A stretch of 64,000 nucleotides of DNA from Zerene cesonia (lineage: Eukaryota > Arthropoda > Insecta > Lepidoptera > Pieridae): contig NC_052114.1 in NCBI RefSeq assembly GCF_012273895.1, positions 4,508,565 through 4,572,564 on the forward strand, in the 5' to 3' direction. The translations under genes and the position numbers were made by a program. Positions 1 to 14,400 of this stretch are shown here, one piece after another. Below the pieces are notes generated by a model. It worked only from the letters and a program-made list of their open reading frames with translations, searched no databases and had not been told where the DNA came from. Numbering within the stretch: position 1 is the first letter of the stretch; each line of letters begins with the position of its first letter.

Positions 1-438
1 TTTTGTAAATAATAGTCAATCTTGACATAATATAATAGGATTTATATTTGATATCGGTGCACCATTTGGTACTCTACTTCAATAACATGGCAATAATTTT
101 AAAAATATTTTTCCGCTATATAAATCTGTTAATGTTAGTTTATTAAAAACATTCCGGAAGCTGTGTACAAAGCCTTAAGTAAAATTAGAGGAAACGATTT
201 ATCACAATATTGCGCGCAAAATTCAACAAAATGAAAGCACCCAATTGTTAATTGTATTATTTAAAACATCGTATGCAAATTATCAAAGCATATTTAGTAT
301 TATGATACGATTATTTACAGTTATTTAAATAATAATAATTCAAATCAGAAATGATTTCCGGAAAACATATTTTTATAACCAAAACTTTTTGACTAGTATA
401 CAATACCTACAAATAATTTGATTAGATGATAATTTCAT

Positions 439-1555
439 CTAAATTGTAGCGTTATTTTTATTGCCGTGGCAATTTTGTTTAATATATTGGTAAACAAGAT
501 TATATACAATTAAAAATAAACATAAGATTGCTGCATGATAATGCATTGGCAGGTTATATATAGCGCTTATGACTCCCGAATTTTTTTTCTCGACACTGTT
601 CAATTTTGACTTTATTTCAAACATATCTTCAGCAGAAGCAGAATAAGTTGTACAAGATGACCTCCATACATCTTCAGTTTGATCTTCATTCTTACCCGTC
701 GTATCTTTAATATTTCTCTCTTCTAGGATTTTATCTTGACCAAGTCTTTTATGGGCATCTTTAATTACTGTCTCTCTTTCTACATCCAAATTTTCCATAC
801 AAGTATTATCCTTAGTTTCAGATAATCTATTTAGAGTTTCTTCTAAGTAACAGTCTATGTTTGTCAGTTTTATTGGTATTTCTGTGTTAGCTAATGGACT
901 ATGTTCCCGCTGAATTAACTTTAGCTCATTCTGATTTGATTCGTTTTCAATAATTTTCCCATCAGTTGGATGCAGTAGATGCATTTCTTTGCACAATGTA
1001 TTGACAATTTGGTAACTTGTAAGGTCATCATAATCATTTTTTATAAAATTTATTGGAGTCAGAGATCTGTTTTTAAAGAAAGGCGATAGTCTTGAAATTG
1101 AATCAATTTCAGGAGGAATAGGAGTAAATTTAACTTTTATCACATCCTCATTAACAATCGTTTCAGTTTTGATAATATCGTCAATAATGGCTATATTGCC
1201 TTCAGGTCCAAAGCTTTCAGACAAATTAGGCGAATCTGTCACATCGTGTTTTGTAGTGCTGTGGACATGGTCTACAGTTACTTTACTCAATAGTTTTCCA
1301 TCCGTACTTCTAATATCGGAAAACAGCCCTCCATCAAAGTGGAGGGGTGTTTCCAATTTCCTGGTCCTTTGTGGTGGACTAGTATTTAGAGATGGCTTAG
1401 GAGGAGAAAGAGAGACTGGGCGAAAAGTAACAGTCGAATAAACAGTATCAGAGTTATAAATTATTTTTGGTGGACTTTTAGCGGGCGTGAATCTTACAGA
1501 AAGGTCGTCCTCCCTTGGCGAAGAAACTCTGTCCTTCGAGATTCTTTTTGCAGAC
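439..1555 (-). CDS. Terminal exon of an unassigned tail-anchored protein inside the last Zasp52 intron
   Basis: A 1117-base open exon codes for 371 residues and ends at a TAG at 439-441. It is preceded by a strong acceptor (a long T-rich tract ending in AAAG, AG at 1556-1557) and enters in phase 2. No in-frame ATG lies between the acceptor and the middle of the exon, so upstream coding exons are required. The N-terminal part is Ser/Pro-rich with repeated FTP, SPP and PxP patterns. The middle is charged and low in complexity. The C-terminus has one hydrophobic stretch of about 18 residues (AAILCLFLIVYNLVYQYI) followed by a 13-residue tail, as in tail-anchored or inner nuclear membrane proteins. 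I do not recognise the family. It could be a gene nested in Zasp52 or an alternative 3' exon of Zasp52; its phase fits the phase-2 donors of the two LIM2a exons but not the exon directly upstream. Confidence 0.6.
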
Positions 1556-2287
1556 CTTTAACAAAAAAATAAAAACATATACAATTAATAACCTTCATGT
1601 TTATTTATGCTTATATAAAATAAAATAGACATGTACAATACAATAAACTATAAAGTGTATAAATTTTAAACATAAAAACACTGTACAAATAACAACAATT
1701 CTACATATAATAGCCAAAACATTTTGTTCTCCCAATAAAACACTCAAAACTTACGATACATCATACATAGCAATCTCAGGCAATATCACTAAAACTACTC
1801 TACAACTACTAAATCACAAAAAATCCTTCTGAATTTTAAAGAAGGTTCGTTGATGTTTTATATATTTTATATAACAAACTTGTGTTAATTCTCACGAGGG
1901 TATACTTCACACATTAGTTGGGAACATAACACTGAATGGCAGCGTATGACGAGCTGTGTGTAAAAATGATTTAGAAGATATATAATGAATAAAGAGAATG
2001 TTTACCGTAATATAAAAAACGTTCGATTTTTTAATAAATGAGTGAATAGTGTAAGTTACTTATTACACAAAAATTCTATTAGGAACATCGCGGAATATAG
2101 AAGGGAGATATTTTTCACAACGGGTATCGATCATTTCACTTTAAACATTGTTTTGACTATTTTATGTTTGAGTAATAGCAACATTATTTATTAATATTTC
2201 AATTTGGTTTGACATATAACGGTTTAGTTCGGTGGGCCAATTATTGAATTACATGTATTGTTTTAGTAGGGCTCTCATCATACGCAC
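1556..2287. other. Non-coding stretch in the last Zasp52 intron
   Basis: AT-rich sequence between the unassigned terminal exon and the Zasp52 LIM4 exon. The closing LIM4 exon expected for Zasp52 (second zinc cluster and C-terminus) is not found on the minus strand here or in bases 1-438, so it must lie off the left edge. Short minus-strand ATG starts occur, for example at 2215, but each runs into a stop within about 20 codons, and I could not tie any to the exon at 439-1555. Confidence 0.5.
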
Positions 2288-2403
2288 CGTGCAGTTGAAG
2301 CACTGACTGTGGTAGTTATTGTTGAGCGCCTCGACCCACCTGTCGCCCGCCTCCACGGGGAAACCGCATGCGAAACATTTAGTCGTGAATAACTCGTTCC
2401 AGT
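2288..2403 (-). CDS. Zasp52: Zasp52 exon, first part of LIM4
   Basis: Reads DWNELFTTKCFACGFPVEAG, then DRWVEALNNNYHSQCFNCT, carrying the first zinc cluster and the middle of LIM4. It ends ACG|GTGCGT, phase 0. The closing part of LIM4 and the stop codon belong to a further exon that is not in the window. The open frame past the donor (VRMMRAL...) is intronic. Confidence 0.93.
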
Positions 2404-5400
2404 CTAAAATATGCATAAATTTATGAATATAGTAACATGGGTAAAGTGAATAGAAATTATTGAAACTCAATCGTTTCTCATAATCCAATTGACTTGCCTG
2501 CTTCACAATATGGTAGACCGTCTTCTAAAAAGAATGGATTGTTTCCAAAAAGTTTGCCGCAATAAACGCAGCTGAAACACTCGGGATGGAAGTGTTTTCC
2601 GATAGCATTAAGGCAATCCTGGGAATATCAACAACAATATTAGGGTAATGTGCTCTGCGCAGTCGTTTATATAATATATTGTTTACCCATATTATTCATT
2701 ATGTAATCTATATTTCAATTACCTACCCCCTTGATTTTTGCGTGGCACTTATTACACGATGGTGCAATATATTGTTCGAAACAGAATTCGCAATACAATT
2801 GACCATTCTCTTCAACGAAACCGATATCTTGCAAGGGGCGACGGCACGTAGCATTGACGCAGATGAAGTGCTCCGGACACCAAATACGGCCCAAAGCCGT
2901 TATGAATGGACCCCTGACACAAAATAATATATATTGTTAGTTTTAAACAGTATCCGTATCGAAAAAATGTGTACATATTCGATTGACTTTATTTATAAAA
3001 TCGTGCAGTTATTCTGTAACAGTAAATAAATAAATCATGCTATCAAGGCCATGCCAAATTATTAATTTTAAATAAATATAAAATGTAGATTATAATGGTA
3101 GTGAACATGTGGTTACCTGGTTATAGCTTTATCACATACATGACATATGTAATGTCCATCAGCAACATCAAGTGAGGTCATGGTGCTTAATGGCCTGGCG
3201 ATGATATGTGAGTCCCTTCTACCGTCATCTTTTTTAATATTTTTCTTCTCTCGTCGTCTTACAACGGTCTCCTCTGTATTATCTTTGTTGGTATTAATTT
3301 GATTCAAATATTCATCACTGTTTAAGCTCTGTCCATTCGATTTATTATTTTCAATTTTAGTATTTTTATAAGTATAAAGTGTATTATCATATAGATTAGG
3401 CAGATTTTGAGACTCATCTGTACCTTCTGAAAAATTTTCTTTGCCATTTTCTATAGAAACGATCTTATTGTTCATTTTGTTCCCTGTTTTGTTGTTTATA
3501 TTATTTTTGTCTGATATTTTAATATTTGTATCATCAAGTTTGTGTTGTAAATAACTGTTATCTGTTGAGAAGCTTGAATCGTTAATGGCATCACTTCTTT
3601 CAAATATTTTCCTTTTGCTCATAGTGTTTGAAAAGTTTGACTCGATTTTTGCATCACTTTTGTTTGTTTCATAAGGAGAATCATGTAAAAATGACGATTT
3701 ATTGAAGGTGGGCTTTTGATGTAAATTATTTGTATAAATATTGTCTACTTTATCTTTTTTAGAATCTTCACAGCTTGAATACATGTTTCCATTTTGAACT
3801 TTTTCTCCAGGAGTTAAATCTTTTGTTATTTGAAGTATAATAGAATCTTCGGTTGACATCGAATTGTTCATTGTATTGCGACTATTAAAAACTGGAATTG
3901 GAGTCGTTGGTAAAGGCGGTGGAAGAGGAGCTTCACCATTGGAACTGTTTACTTTCGATGCATTTAATAAAGGTATATTTATTTCTGCTTGTTTAAAGAC
4001 TCTGTCTGTTACTTTGGCTCTTGGTCTTTTAAGTGTATTGTCTCGACTGTTTTCACCAGATGAAGTATTTTCTGTATTTAAGGGGTGGTTTGTTACTATC
4101 GTATCTTGTATTCTATCGGCCATAGATTGTATATGGTCTGCGGGTTTGATTTTTCTCTGTATACCAATTTCGTATCCGTTCAAAGCCATTTTTGCCATTT
4201 TTCTTATGAGTCGTTCTTCAGCTGGACTTTTAAATTCCATTTTATGTGTATTGGTGATATTTTGTGTTTCGTTAGCTGTTAGAAAATAAAACGTCTATGT
4301 AAACAACACTCGTTAAAAAGCTTAAAAACTGGTTAAGAAAAGAAAAAACATTTAGAGTACACGCGTAAAATACAGTAAAAGACCACATTCACGAGTTAAA
4401 ACTATCCCTATATTTACGTAGACATGCAACACACAATTCAAACGCACGCATTTTACAACTATTCACCTAATGTTCCCGTTGCAAGAAGCGCAAAGAGGAA
4501 CGCGAGAGCCAGGTAGTACAGCTTTGTTCAAAACTCCCCTCCCTCGTTTAGGAGCCGATGACACGCCAAATGTTTTGCCACGAGCGGCAGCCCCTACACT
4601 GGAACCTGTTGACGGGGTAGGATCACACACCGGATCACGGTTAGCACCAGAAATAGAAGGACTCATTTCAAACGCTGCTTTATGAGTTTGTCTAGTGGTA
4701 TCCACATTTTCATTAGTAAGATTAGAAGAAAAACTTTGTGTAGTAGGAGTAAAACTCATGGCAGAAGAAGGTTTTTTAGAGTTAATAGCAGATGGGCGAA
4801 CTAAAGCTTCGACAGGTTGATATGAATCAGAAGACAATGAAGCACCTTTTTTAATTTCTATCATTTTAGCTGACTGTATTTGTTCATATTCTTCAAATGT
4901 TTTTCTGGTTGTTTGCACCGTCGTGTTACCATACTCAGCAACATTCTGTGTTTCCATCTGTCTCTGTCCATAATTCTGATTCATCATGCTATCTTTTTTT
5001 ATGGACATATTTCCTTCTTTGTAATTTTCAGATTGGCGTTCAACATTTGAGCGCTGTTCTTCTTTTACTAATGGATTTTTTACTTCATTACTACACATAT
5101 TAGTTTGAGTTAAATTTAGCTCTTGTTGAAATGTTGAGGGTAGTTGGTGTGAAAAAGGCTGATTTTGGTTTGAGTAAGATTGAGGGGCATTGTCTTTTAT
5201 ACGAGGAGCCTGAGCTTTGAATGTTGGACCCTGGGAAGGTGTTCGAGGCCTTGGCTTAGGAGTTGGTGTACGGCTACCTTCCCCACCAGAGGGCTGATAA
5301 ACATGACTTTCCGGCGCATAATGTTCCACAGTAGCTAAATTCATTTGATAATGTGGTATTATTGGCGCAGGTTTATTTATAAGACTTGGAGTCGAAGGAC

Positions 5401-8400
5401 GACTTCGAGGTGGTGATCCTCGTGAAATATTGTCATCTGAAACAGGATGAGAAGCCGTAGAAATATGACTTGTATTTAATTTTAAATTTTTCGTGTCTTG
5501 GATAGAAACTTTTGTTTCTGGTAACTTAGGATGCAATGGAGAAGGAGCCTCTAAAGGAGGTGATACATCATGACAAGTGGTCGACAATTTTTTTGCAGGA
5601 TTTACTACTGGCATAAATGATTTTTGATAACTATTCGAAACGTGAGTAGGTTCTGATGATTCAGGTTGTTGAAACGTTGAACGTTGATGGACGGAATTGT
5701 ATGTATTAGTATCATTTCTATTAGAGCAAAAATTGTGGAAATCTGTTCCAAATTGGGTAGTCGATGAAAACATTTCATTTTTATTTAATTGTTCATAGTA
5801 GCTTTGGGTGCAATTTACTGAAGATATTCCTTGAGTATTTACGCATGTGGTAATGGCAGAATTCTCTAAATTTGTTAATAATTGCTTTGAATTCATACTT
5901 GTGTCGCTAATTTGAGAAACAAAATTTGAAGATTGGGGGTGTGTATATTTGCCTACAGGTCGAAATGCAGACACTTGTGATGATGATTGGAGATTATTAG
6001 ATAAGTGTTTCTTGGAATTAATACACGTATTCAAATTCGTTTTGGTGTCAGGGCATTGAATATCGGACTGACTAACCGCCTGTGTGGAACTATTTACATT
6101 ATCTTTATTTTCATAATTTGATGAATAAGGGGGTGCATTAATTGGTGGTAATATTGTAGTATCTTTTGAATTGTTATCATTAACTGAGCTATTTTTTAGA
6201 GATTTAAATGGTTTATCTGGAATAGTTGTCAATGCATTCACCATGGGTGACAAGGTTGGACAAGAAATATTTACACCCGATGATTTGAAAGACAGTGGTT
6301 CGTGGGATATAGAAAAATTACTTTTTTTCTCTGATATTTTTGATGTTGAGTTATGAGAATTAGTTTCAAAATGTAGGATTTCATTTAAGCATGGATTGTG
6401 GTCACTAAATTTGCATTGTTGGGTTGTTTTAAGTGGTGGGTACAACATTTCCTCATGGGATGTTTGTAAAAGTGAACTATTATTGATTGACTTTGTGATG
6501 TTTGAGTTATTAGTAGAACATTCTGTAGACTGTTTTGCAATTGCATCATTACCTTCTTTTCCATCAAAGAACAGGTGCGATTCTTGTTTGGTTTTGTTTT
6601 CTTTAGAATTAATTAAAGTATTGTTTGTTTCAGTAAATTTTGTGCCTAAATGATTTCTTGTGTTTTGAGTATTAGAAAATTGAATTGATTGTGCATCAAA
6701 TTTGTTTCTTTTCCCTTCCTCGATAATACCTCCTTTCGGTTGCAATATTTCTGTGGTCATGGCAGATGACGATGGTTTTAAAATATCATTTTGGTTTAAT
6801 TCAAAATCCGTAACATCATGCATTAATTTCTGGTCCATGCGTGAAATGCCACCAATGGTTGGGGTGAACGATACTGGGACAGCGCCTTGTGATTGGTAAA
6901 GCACATAGCTTTGTTCTTCAGATGTTGCTTGTTCAGAAAATGATTGGACGGTGCAATTGGATATTTCTTGCATCATTTGAGACTGTTCACTTTGTACTGA
7001 TGATTTAGAAAATGAAGACGCTGTGGTAGCAGCAGACGTTGAAGCAGATGAAAATGAAACGGAAGAAGAAAATGCTGTTTCTTGTGATGTTGATATAAAT
7101 TGGTCACCTGATGAAAGTTGCTCTTTGGCTACTTTAGATTCAGCAGTAGCTTTATTTGACATACTTTCAGAGGAAACGAAGGTCGTTTCTCCTAAATGTT
7201 TACTAGAAACATTTTCTGAAAAGTTTGTCAAAGGTGTTTCGTCTTCTGGAGGATTCGGTGGGGGCCACACAATGCTTTTTACATTCTTGGCTGTTAGCGT
7301 GTTATCGATAGCAAATGTTAAGAATGGAGGGAGGGAAAAAATAATAAAAATAAACATTAGTTAATTTGTAAAATTCTACATTCTCTTAAATACAAAAAAG
7401 CTTAAAAATAGAAAATAATTCTTACTAAAGCGTGACGGTTATTAAATCCACTTGACTAGGAATCAATACTTTTAAATTATGGTAAAAAGTCAAATTAATT
7501 TGAGTGCTGTGCCTGGCATTGGAGTTCCGCGAAGAACGCATTTACTGTATTTACAACATGTTGCTTTATAAAGCTGTGTTGCGGTTATTTATGCTTTCTA
7601 TTTATATTATTACCTTTATACATTGAAACAGGTGCCTCTGTCAAAAACAAACCAAATTTATTACACCTAATATTTGTAGTTAGATTTAAATATAATTTTA
7701 GAATACTTTCCTTATAAGTACTTTGTTTATCTTAGTATAATCATGAAATAAAATTGCCGACACGCAAAACACAAGAAAATGCTTAAACTAAAGTACTTAA
7801 AAAAGGTAATACAACTTTGAAACGTGGAACAATTTTTAAAACTATTTGAAAAAAGGCAATGTGGTCTTCAAGAAAGTTATTTCTTAAAATACGTCTATGT
7901 ATATATCAAGATAAAAAAAAATAATAAGATTTTTACCAAATAAACAATTGCTACAAGAATTGCAAAAAATATATGTATTAAGCCTGTACCATTATATTTT
8001 ACGAACTAGACTCAGAATATGGAAATATTACCATTATACCTTTATTAATATGTTGTTCGCTCAGATATCATACTTTAAATAATAAAAGTAAGGCAGAACA
8101 GCGTTTGCCGGGTCAACTAGTATAATTATTATAATAATGTTATACAGAAGCCGACTACATTACCGTTAATTAATTGTCTTCAAATAGATCACCTATCTTC
8201 TCAGTTACGTAATTGTATATTATCGATAAACTATTCTTATCTATTATACTTTAGATATTTCATTCATTCATTGTAATTGATGGATATCGTGCATACCTAT
8301 AATGTGCACATTATTGCATGTAACTTGCTCTGTACATAAAAAAAACACACTGTATTTAAAATAGAGCAGAGCAAAACAAATAAAAATAATATTCATTTTT

Positions 8401-11400
8401 CTGGTACAGACATTAATATCGTATATACTTACTACTTTCTTACTTAAGTCTGTTACTAACATTATTTTACCGTGTAATTATTATTTAAAAACTTCAAAAG
8501 AAAATGAGAGCCTATTAGGTTTGCGGATGAATATTCATTAATTTGTATTAAGTAATAAGTTGTTTTTACATTCTTGTTAAAATTTCAAATTTAACCAAAT
8601 ACAGAAAGGGTCCTTTTCTTTTGAGTTGTATAAAACTGTTATACGAAGACGATATAGAACTGTATCAAGAATTAAATAGCAAAAGTGACTCTCTTACTCG
8701 GTGCGAAGGGAGCCGTGAGGGGCGCGGAGGGTGCGGGCATGGGCGCGGGGGCGGGCGCGGGCGCGGCCACCGGGCGCGCGGGCGACATCGGCGCTGAGCG
8801 CGGTGAAAGCGACGGCGAGTACGCCGAGCCTATGGACGAGCCAAACGGCTTCGGCCCGGACAAGTTGCTCGATGGCTGGAACGATAATTTTATATTGTGA
8901 TTGGGGACGAGGGAAATTGTTTGCGTGACAAATGTTGGTTACTGTTGTTTAGCATTCGAATTTTTGAAAAAAAGGAAGATCGGGAATAAAGATCGGTAAG
9001 GACAAGAGACGGGAATCGGGAACCTGAGCTATTGTCGTATCATTGAAACCTGAGCCCTGATCACTAGCTGATCCCATGTTCCACTATTCATTAAAAAAAT
9101 TGAAATAAATATTTAAAAATTATAGCAAACGCTTCTAATAACCTAATTTACGTTTATCGTGAAAACCATTAAAACGGACAATAAAATCATTAGAGACATG
9201 TTCTATAAGCAAGAAATACAGTATTTAAAATTAATTTCTAAAATACCAAATATTTTAAGAGATAATTTAATTCACAAAAATTAAGTTTTACTTAACTGTA
9301 AACATAGTAAATTATATTCGCCAAAAACTTCTTAACCTAACTGTCCCACTGAGTGTGTATTCTCTAGTGGTTTAATATGTACTAAATCATCAATGAACAA
9401 TGATAGACATTATTTTGATTACTACGTCAAGGTCAAATATAACATTCCTGAACTGCAATTCTATATGTGTGCCAAAACGATGCCACTGTTTTACAAACAC
9501 ATGGAGTAGGTATTTATTAGTGCTAAATTTAATTATGATCTAAACAAATATTTAAAAATAGCATTACTATACCACCTTGGGATAAAATGAGCCAATGTCT
9601 AATAATAGAAAAATATTTTTATAAAGCTACAGCAAATTTATAACTCACGCTAAATAATGACGAAGAACCATTGGTGTAATTTCCAGTTGACAATGGAGGG
9701 AGAGGCGTTGTATACGTGTTTGTTGGAATGCGACCACCACTGCAAAAATACTCGTATATCAAATACATAAAAAGAGGAAAATATTCAAATAAAAAAAGCA
9801 TACTACTTAAGCGTTGTCAATATTTACTAATTTTCTGAAATCGAAAATACACTTCAATTCTGGCGATAATATTGTTAAGATTGTAACATAACATAAGTAA
9901 AAGAGTGAATAATAACTTACGGTGGCACAGTTACTGGTTCCATGTTCGCGGCTGGTGGATTCTGACGAGCCACTAACTTAGCGTGGATGTCACAGTACAG
10001 TTTCCCATTCAAGTTGTAGTAACCCTGGTTCTTGAGGGACGTACCACAAGTAGAACACTTGAAACACTCAACGTGCAGGTTCTTGTCCTTTATACGCACG
10101 AAGACGCCACTGTTGAATTAAAAACATTAATAATCTATGGTATTCATTAAATGCTTTTTTGTTGATATATTTTTAAAACTTAGTGAAGAACGTAAGTCGA
10201 GGAAAAAAGTGTAACGAACTAAATATTTGACGCATCACATAATATGAGATGCAGTGTATGAAAACTTTTTAAAATGCGAGAATAGCTTTATGAGCGATCC
10301 TTTTTAAATGGTTCTCTAGTCGAGTTAACGTGACATTCCGCTAAACAATTACAACTAAAACGTAACCTTGCATAACTATAATTATTACATAAAATTTCAT
10401 GCTGTTCATGTGTATGATACGTGCTTCAATCTACAAGGCGAGTTGCGCGTTGTCTACACGGTGCAGCCTGTTGACAACATGCCAAGTGCACATACTACAT
10501 TACATTACTACTTATATCTATGAATACATGACAGTTGACAATATATGTTATTGATATGATATATCGTTTGTGTGCACATATATGCGAATTATGATTACGT
10601 ATATGATAATGAGCGATTAATGATAATCTACCATTAGATATCGAGGTGATAAATGGAAGTGATCGAGTTATATTGGTCTACGACATCTTTAACGTACTTC
10701 ATTAAACGGAACGGAAAGAGGCCGATGTACCAACAATCAACATATATTACAATAATGCCTTTGATACACAGATCCAAGTTGATGTATTCGTATACCTTAG
10801 TCAAGAATAACGATTTTTTTATAATTCTTCATTATAAGACTAACTCTGTGTATAAAAGACAGAACTACTGTATACCACATTGAAACTAATGCACAGTTCG
10901 ACACGGGCGCAAAAACGTCAGGCATTCCGGGCTCATCTTACACTATTTGGGCGTTACACTCGGAGCAATATGGCGAGTCGTGGACGACGGGCAGATTGTT
11001 CGAGAGCGGTTGCGGGTGCGCCGGTACTCCCAGGGCTATCCGGCCGTCTGGCAACACTCCGTGACAGCCAACGGGGATGCTCGGCCGGTGCGGATGCTCC
11101 GGCGCCAGGCGCTCGGGCGTGGCGTTCGGCCGCGCGCCACATCCCTGCGCCGCGCGGGGCGGGGGTGCGCTGTGCCCGCGGGCATGGCACTGCAGCGAGC
11201 GAGCCACACCACCCGGTACCCCGGCACGTGTCACGCTTGCACGTGAATAAAACGTGTTTGACGCCTCTGCCGATTCCCCAATTATAATTAAAACACTTGT
11301 ACCTTTCCCGTCGAAAGTTTGAAGACTTCTTTCTTGATACGGTAGGATAGATTTCAATTATAAACAGGACGACATGAATAAGGCGGGTTAGTAAATCTTG

Positions 11401-14400
11401 CATTAATTACCATTTAAATTACCTTTATTTATAACAGAAGGAATAAATATAATAATTGTAACGCTGTAGCACGATAATAATCATTAAGCAAGCATTGTAA
11501 TAGTTAAGAACGTCCGAAGTCAAAAGCCAAAAAAAGGCTACAAATTTTGACACTATGCCGAAAAGAGCCCTAGGAAACCCTGGAATGCACAGAAACGTTT
11601 GCGACCATGTCGAACGTTGAACGTTCGACTTACGTTATGAGGCGTTCGCACTCCTCACAAATGTTCTGTCCGACCGGCAGGCCGCCCGTATTGTTGAGCG
11701 GCGCGTCGGGCTTGCTGACGGGCGCCGCGACGTGCCTCAACCCGCTCGTCGGCGTTGTGACGGCAGGGGCAGATGGCGCTTCAGCTTTATATCAATTTTG
11801 ATTCTTATTAACCATATTATGCCAATTCTAATCGTAACGATAGCTACTCACTAAAAATTATTCCCCAATATTTAAAAAAAATAGTTAAATTTATTTATTA
11901 GAGATACGGATGTTCATATTAATCTTAATATAAAGGTTATGTCATAGTAGATACAAAATATTGGACGGAAGATCGTGTATTTTAATAGGATACTTTTAGA
12001 AGATGATCTTTATAATTATTACTTACCGATTCCACTGTGATTTTTGATCACTTTATATGCACATGAATGTCACAATCCAAGCTAAATGTATGTGCCAATA
12101 AAATCCATATAAATTTGGTAGACTTACATTCAATAACTTTTGAAATTATTTATGTTATTGCCATTTTACCTGGTTCGGGATCGTTTTGTTCTTCTTGTAG
12201 AACTTTGAACACAGCGCTCTTCTCGGCATCATAGGTTTTTTCGTTTTTCTTAAAATTTACTCTGTTATAAAAAAATAAAACTTTTTATATTTCGTTAAAC
12301 TACACACATAATATCGATTTTGTACCAATCGGTCATTTAGAGAAAGTGATTGAAAATTACGGCTCTCCTTTTATCTCTCGCTTACCTAATATGTCTGTCT
12401 ATACTCACACGTATGATCAATTAACAGTTCGACAGCTAAGCGACGATATTTTCAATCGCATTGCTTATCTGAATGTAATAAAACTACATTATATATATAC
12501 TTTTAGAGTCAAAGTATTTACCCGAGTACGCCTCCAGCCAAAACTTCAGTTTGTGCAGAAAGCGTTTCGGCGATAGTTTTGTCGCTGTACATATTGACAG
12601 GAGTATTGTATTGCTTATTCACGATGCCTTTTACAGAGTCAGTGCCGTTCATCTAAAAAAAAAAACACAATGATTTGAAACTTTAAGAGAGCTCAAAGTA
12701 CGCACGTAAATATATCTTATATATATCCATACGAATAACACTTAGTGAGAAATTAATAATAACAAATCTAAAGGTCCTCCTACCAAGCTATGTTCCATTT
12801 TGTAAGCATTCATTGTTCATTCAAAAGTCTACGTAATATCAAATAGCAAACCACTAGTTGAATGTAGGTACTGAAATTTCTTCTAACTTATCTCTAAAAC
12901 TACTTGAGCATCAATTATAAAGCAACCTTCAGTAACGAGAACAGAGTCTGTAACTTAAGCTGGCTTATAATAATTAATACTTACATAACCAAAAGGTTTG
13001 GCGACACTATTGTGTCCAGATCCAAAAGCGCGGGAAGGTTGTGATGTTGCTTTGAGAGATGTATTGGTAACGGGACTTGGGTTGGCGCCCAGCGGCCGAG
13101 AGCCAGGTCGCGGCAGACTGCCGGTCGGAGTCACCGATGGCTTCCAAGTACCACCACCTCTGCAATTTTAAAAATTTGCCTGTATATCAAAGCTATACAT
13201 TAAACTTTAAAGTATGGGAAACTTCTTTTACAACTTATTTTAGTGAACTCCCTCTATGTTTGAACACAGTAGTTAATCTTAAGAAAAATTCAAGCTTTAA
13301 AAATTTTTCATTATAAAATGTCGATTGAATGATGTCATTTAATAATTGCACACAGTTCATGTTTAATTAGAGATAAACAATAATAAAAGTTACCCAATAA
13401 TAGCTCAAATATTATTGCTATGATATAATGAGGACAAGATATATAATGTATTCAATGATCTAAACGTTTATTCAATGAAAAAAAAGATTAACATTTTCAA
13501 TTTCAATAGCACCATCATCTAAACCTATTTATAACTTAGGTAATAGCAAGACAATGTTTTTTGCAAGTCTTCCATTACGCAAGTGGCTTGCATAATGAAG
13601 ATAAGCAGCTGGCTACCATATAAGTAGCATTCAAGTCAATAAACACGAATGCATCTTGAATGTCAATATCGTTAATGTTATTTAATGCAATGCGACGGAA
13701 GCTGGGCGCCGCCTTCAGATGGTTGGAACAACCGCTATTGAATTTTTGTGCCGATCGCGACATTTATAAATATTGTTTCTAATCATAATCAATTCTTAAA
13801 GAAAATACGTATATACAGCGATTCTAAATCCTGCATAATGTAATTAAAATGTGTGATCTCCGAAATTTAAGTCAATCTAGCCACGCATTATAAATGTTAC
13901 AGTACAAAAAACAAACATCTTGCTTTTACCCATTGAACGTTATAAAAACTTCACCTACCGCTGCACAGTGAGTTCCAGCATGGGGCCAGCTGCTCTGATC
14001 GTATCTTGTGCTTCCTGATGACGCAAAGTGTATACTTCAGTGTTGTTCACACGAATCAGCGCATCTCCAGCCTGCAGCCCTGCGCGTTCTGCTGCGCTAC
14101 CACCATTGACCTGAAAGAATAATTTAAGTCATTAAAGAATAGACCTGTGACCATTATACAGTTCTGGTCACTGCAGGTAGTGAAATAACTAATAAGAAAA
14201 TAATAGGCAAGAATAAATTGTGAATATTTTTGATCATAAACTTTATTATTAATAACAACATTTTTATATCTACGGTTTTAAGTGCGTGCAACGTAAAACG
14301 TAATCAATGAAGCTTCATAAAATTTATTTAGTCATGTATATTAAACAGGTATTTAAAGAATTTAACACCAGCAGTTCGGTAATTTTTTGCTATACGTATG

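Noticed and set aside
8685..8928. Plus-strand open frames over the GC-rich block at 8.7-8.9 kb
   Set aside because: They are shadows of the minus-strand Zasp52 Pro/Ala exon (8698-8875), which has correct splice sites and phases.
10880..11403. Several overlapping long frames on both strands at 10.9-11.4 kb
   Set aside because: GC-rich DNA has few stops. Only the minus frame ending in SPYCSECNAQIV fits a LIM half finger and a phase-2 donor.
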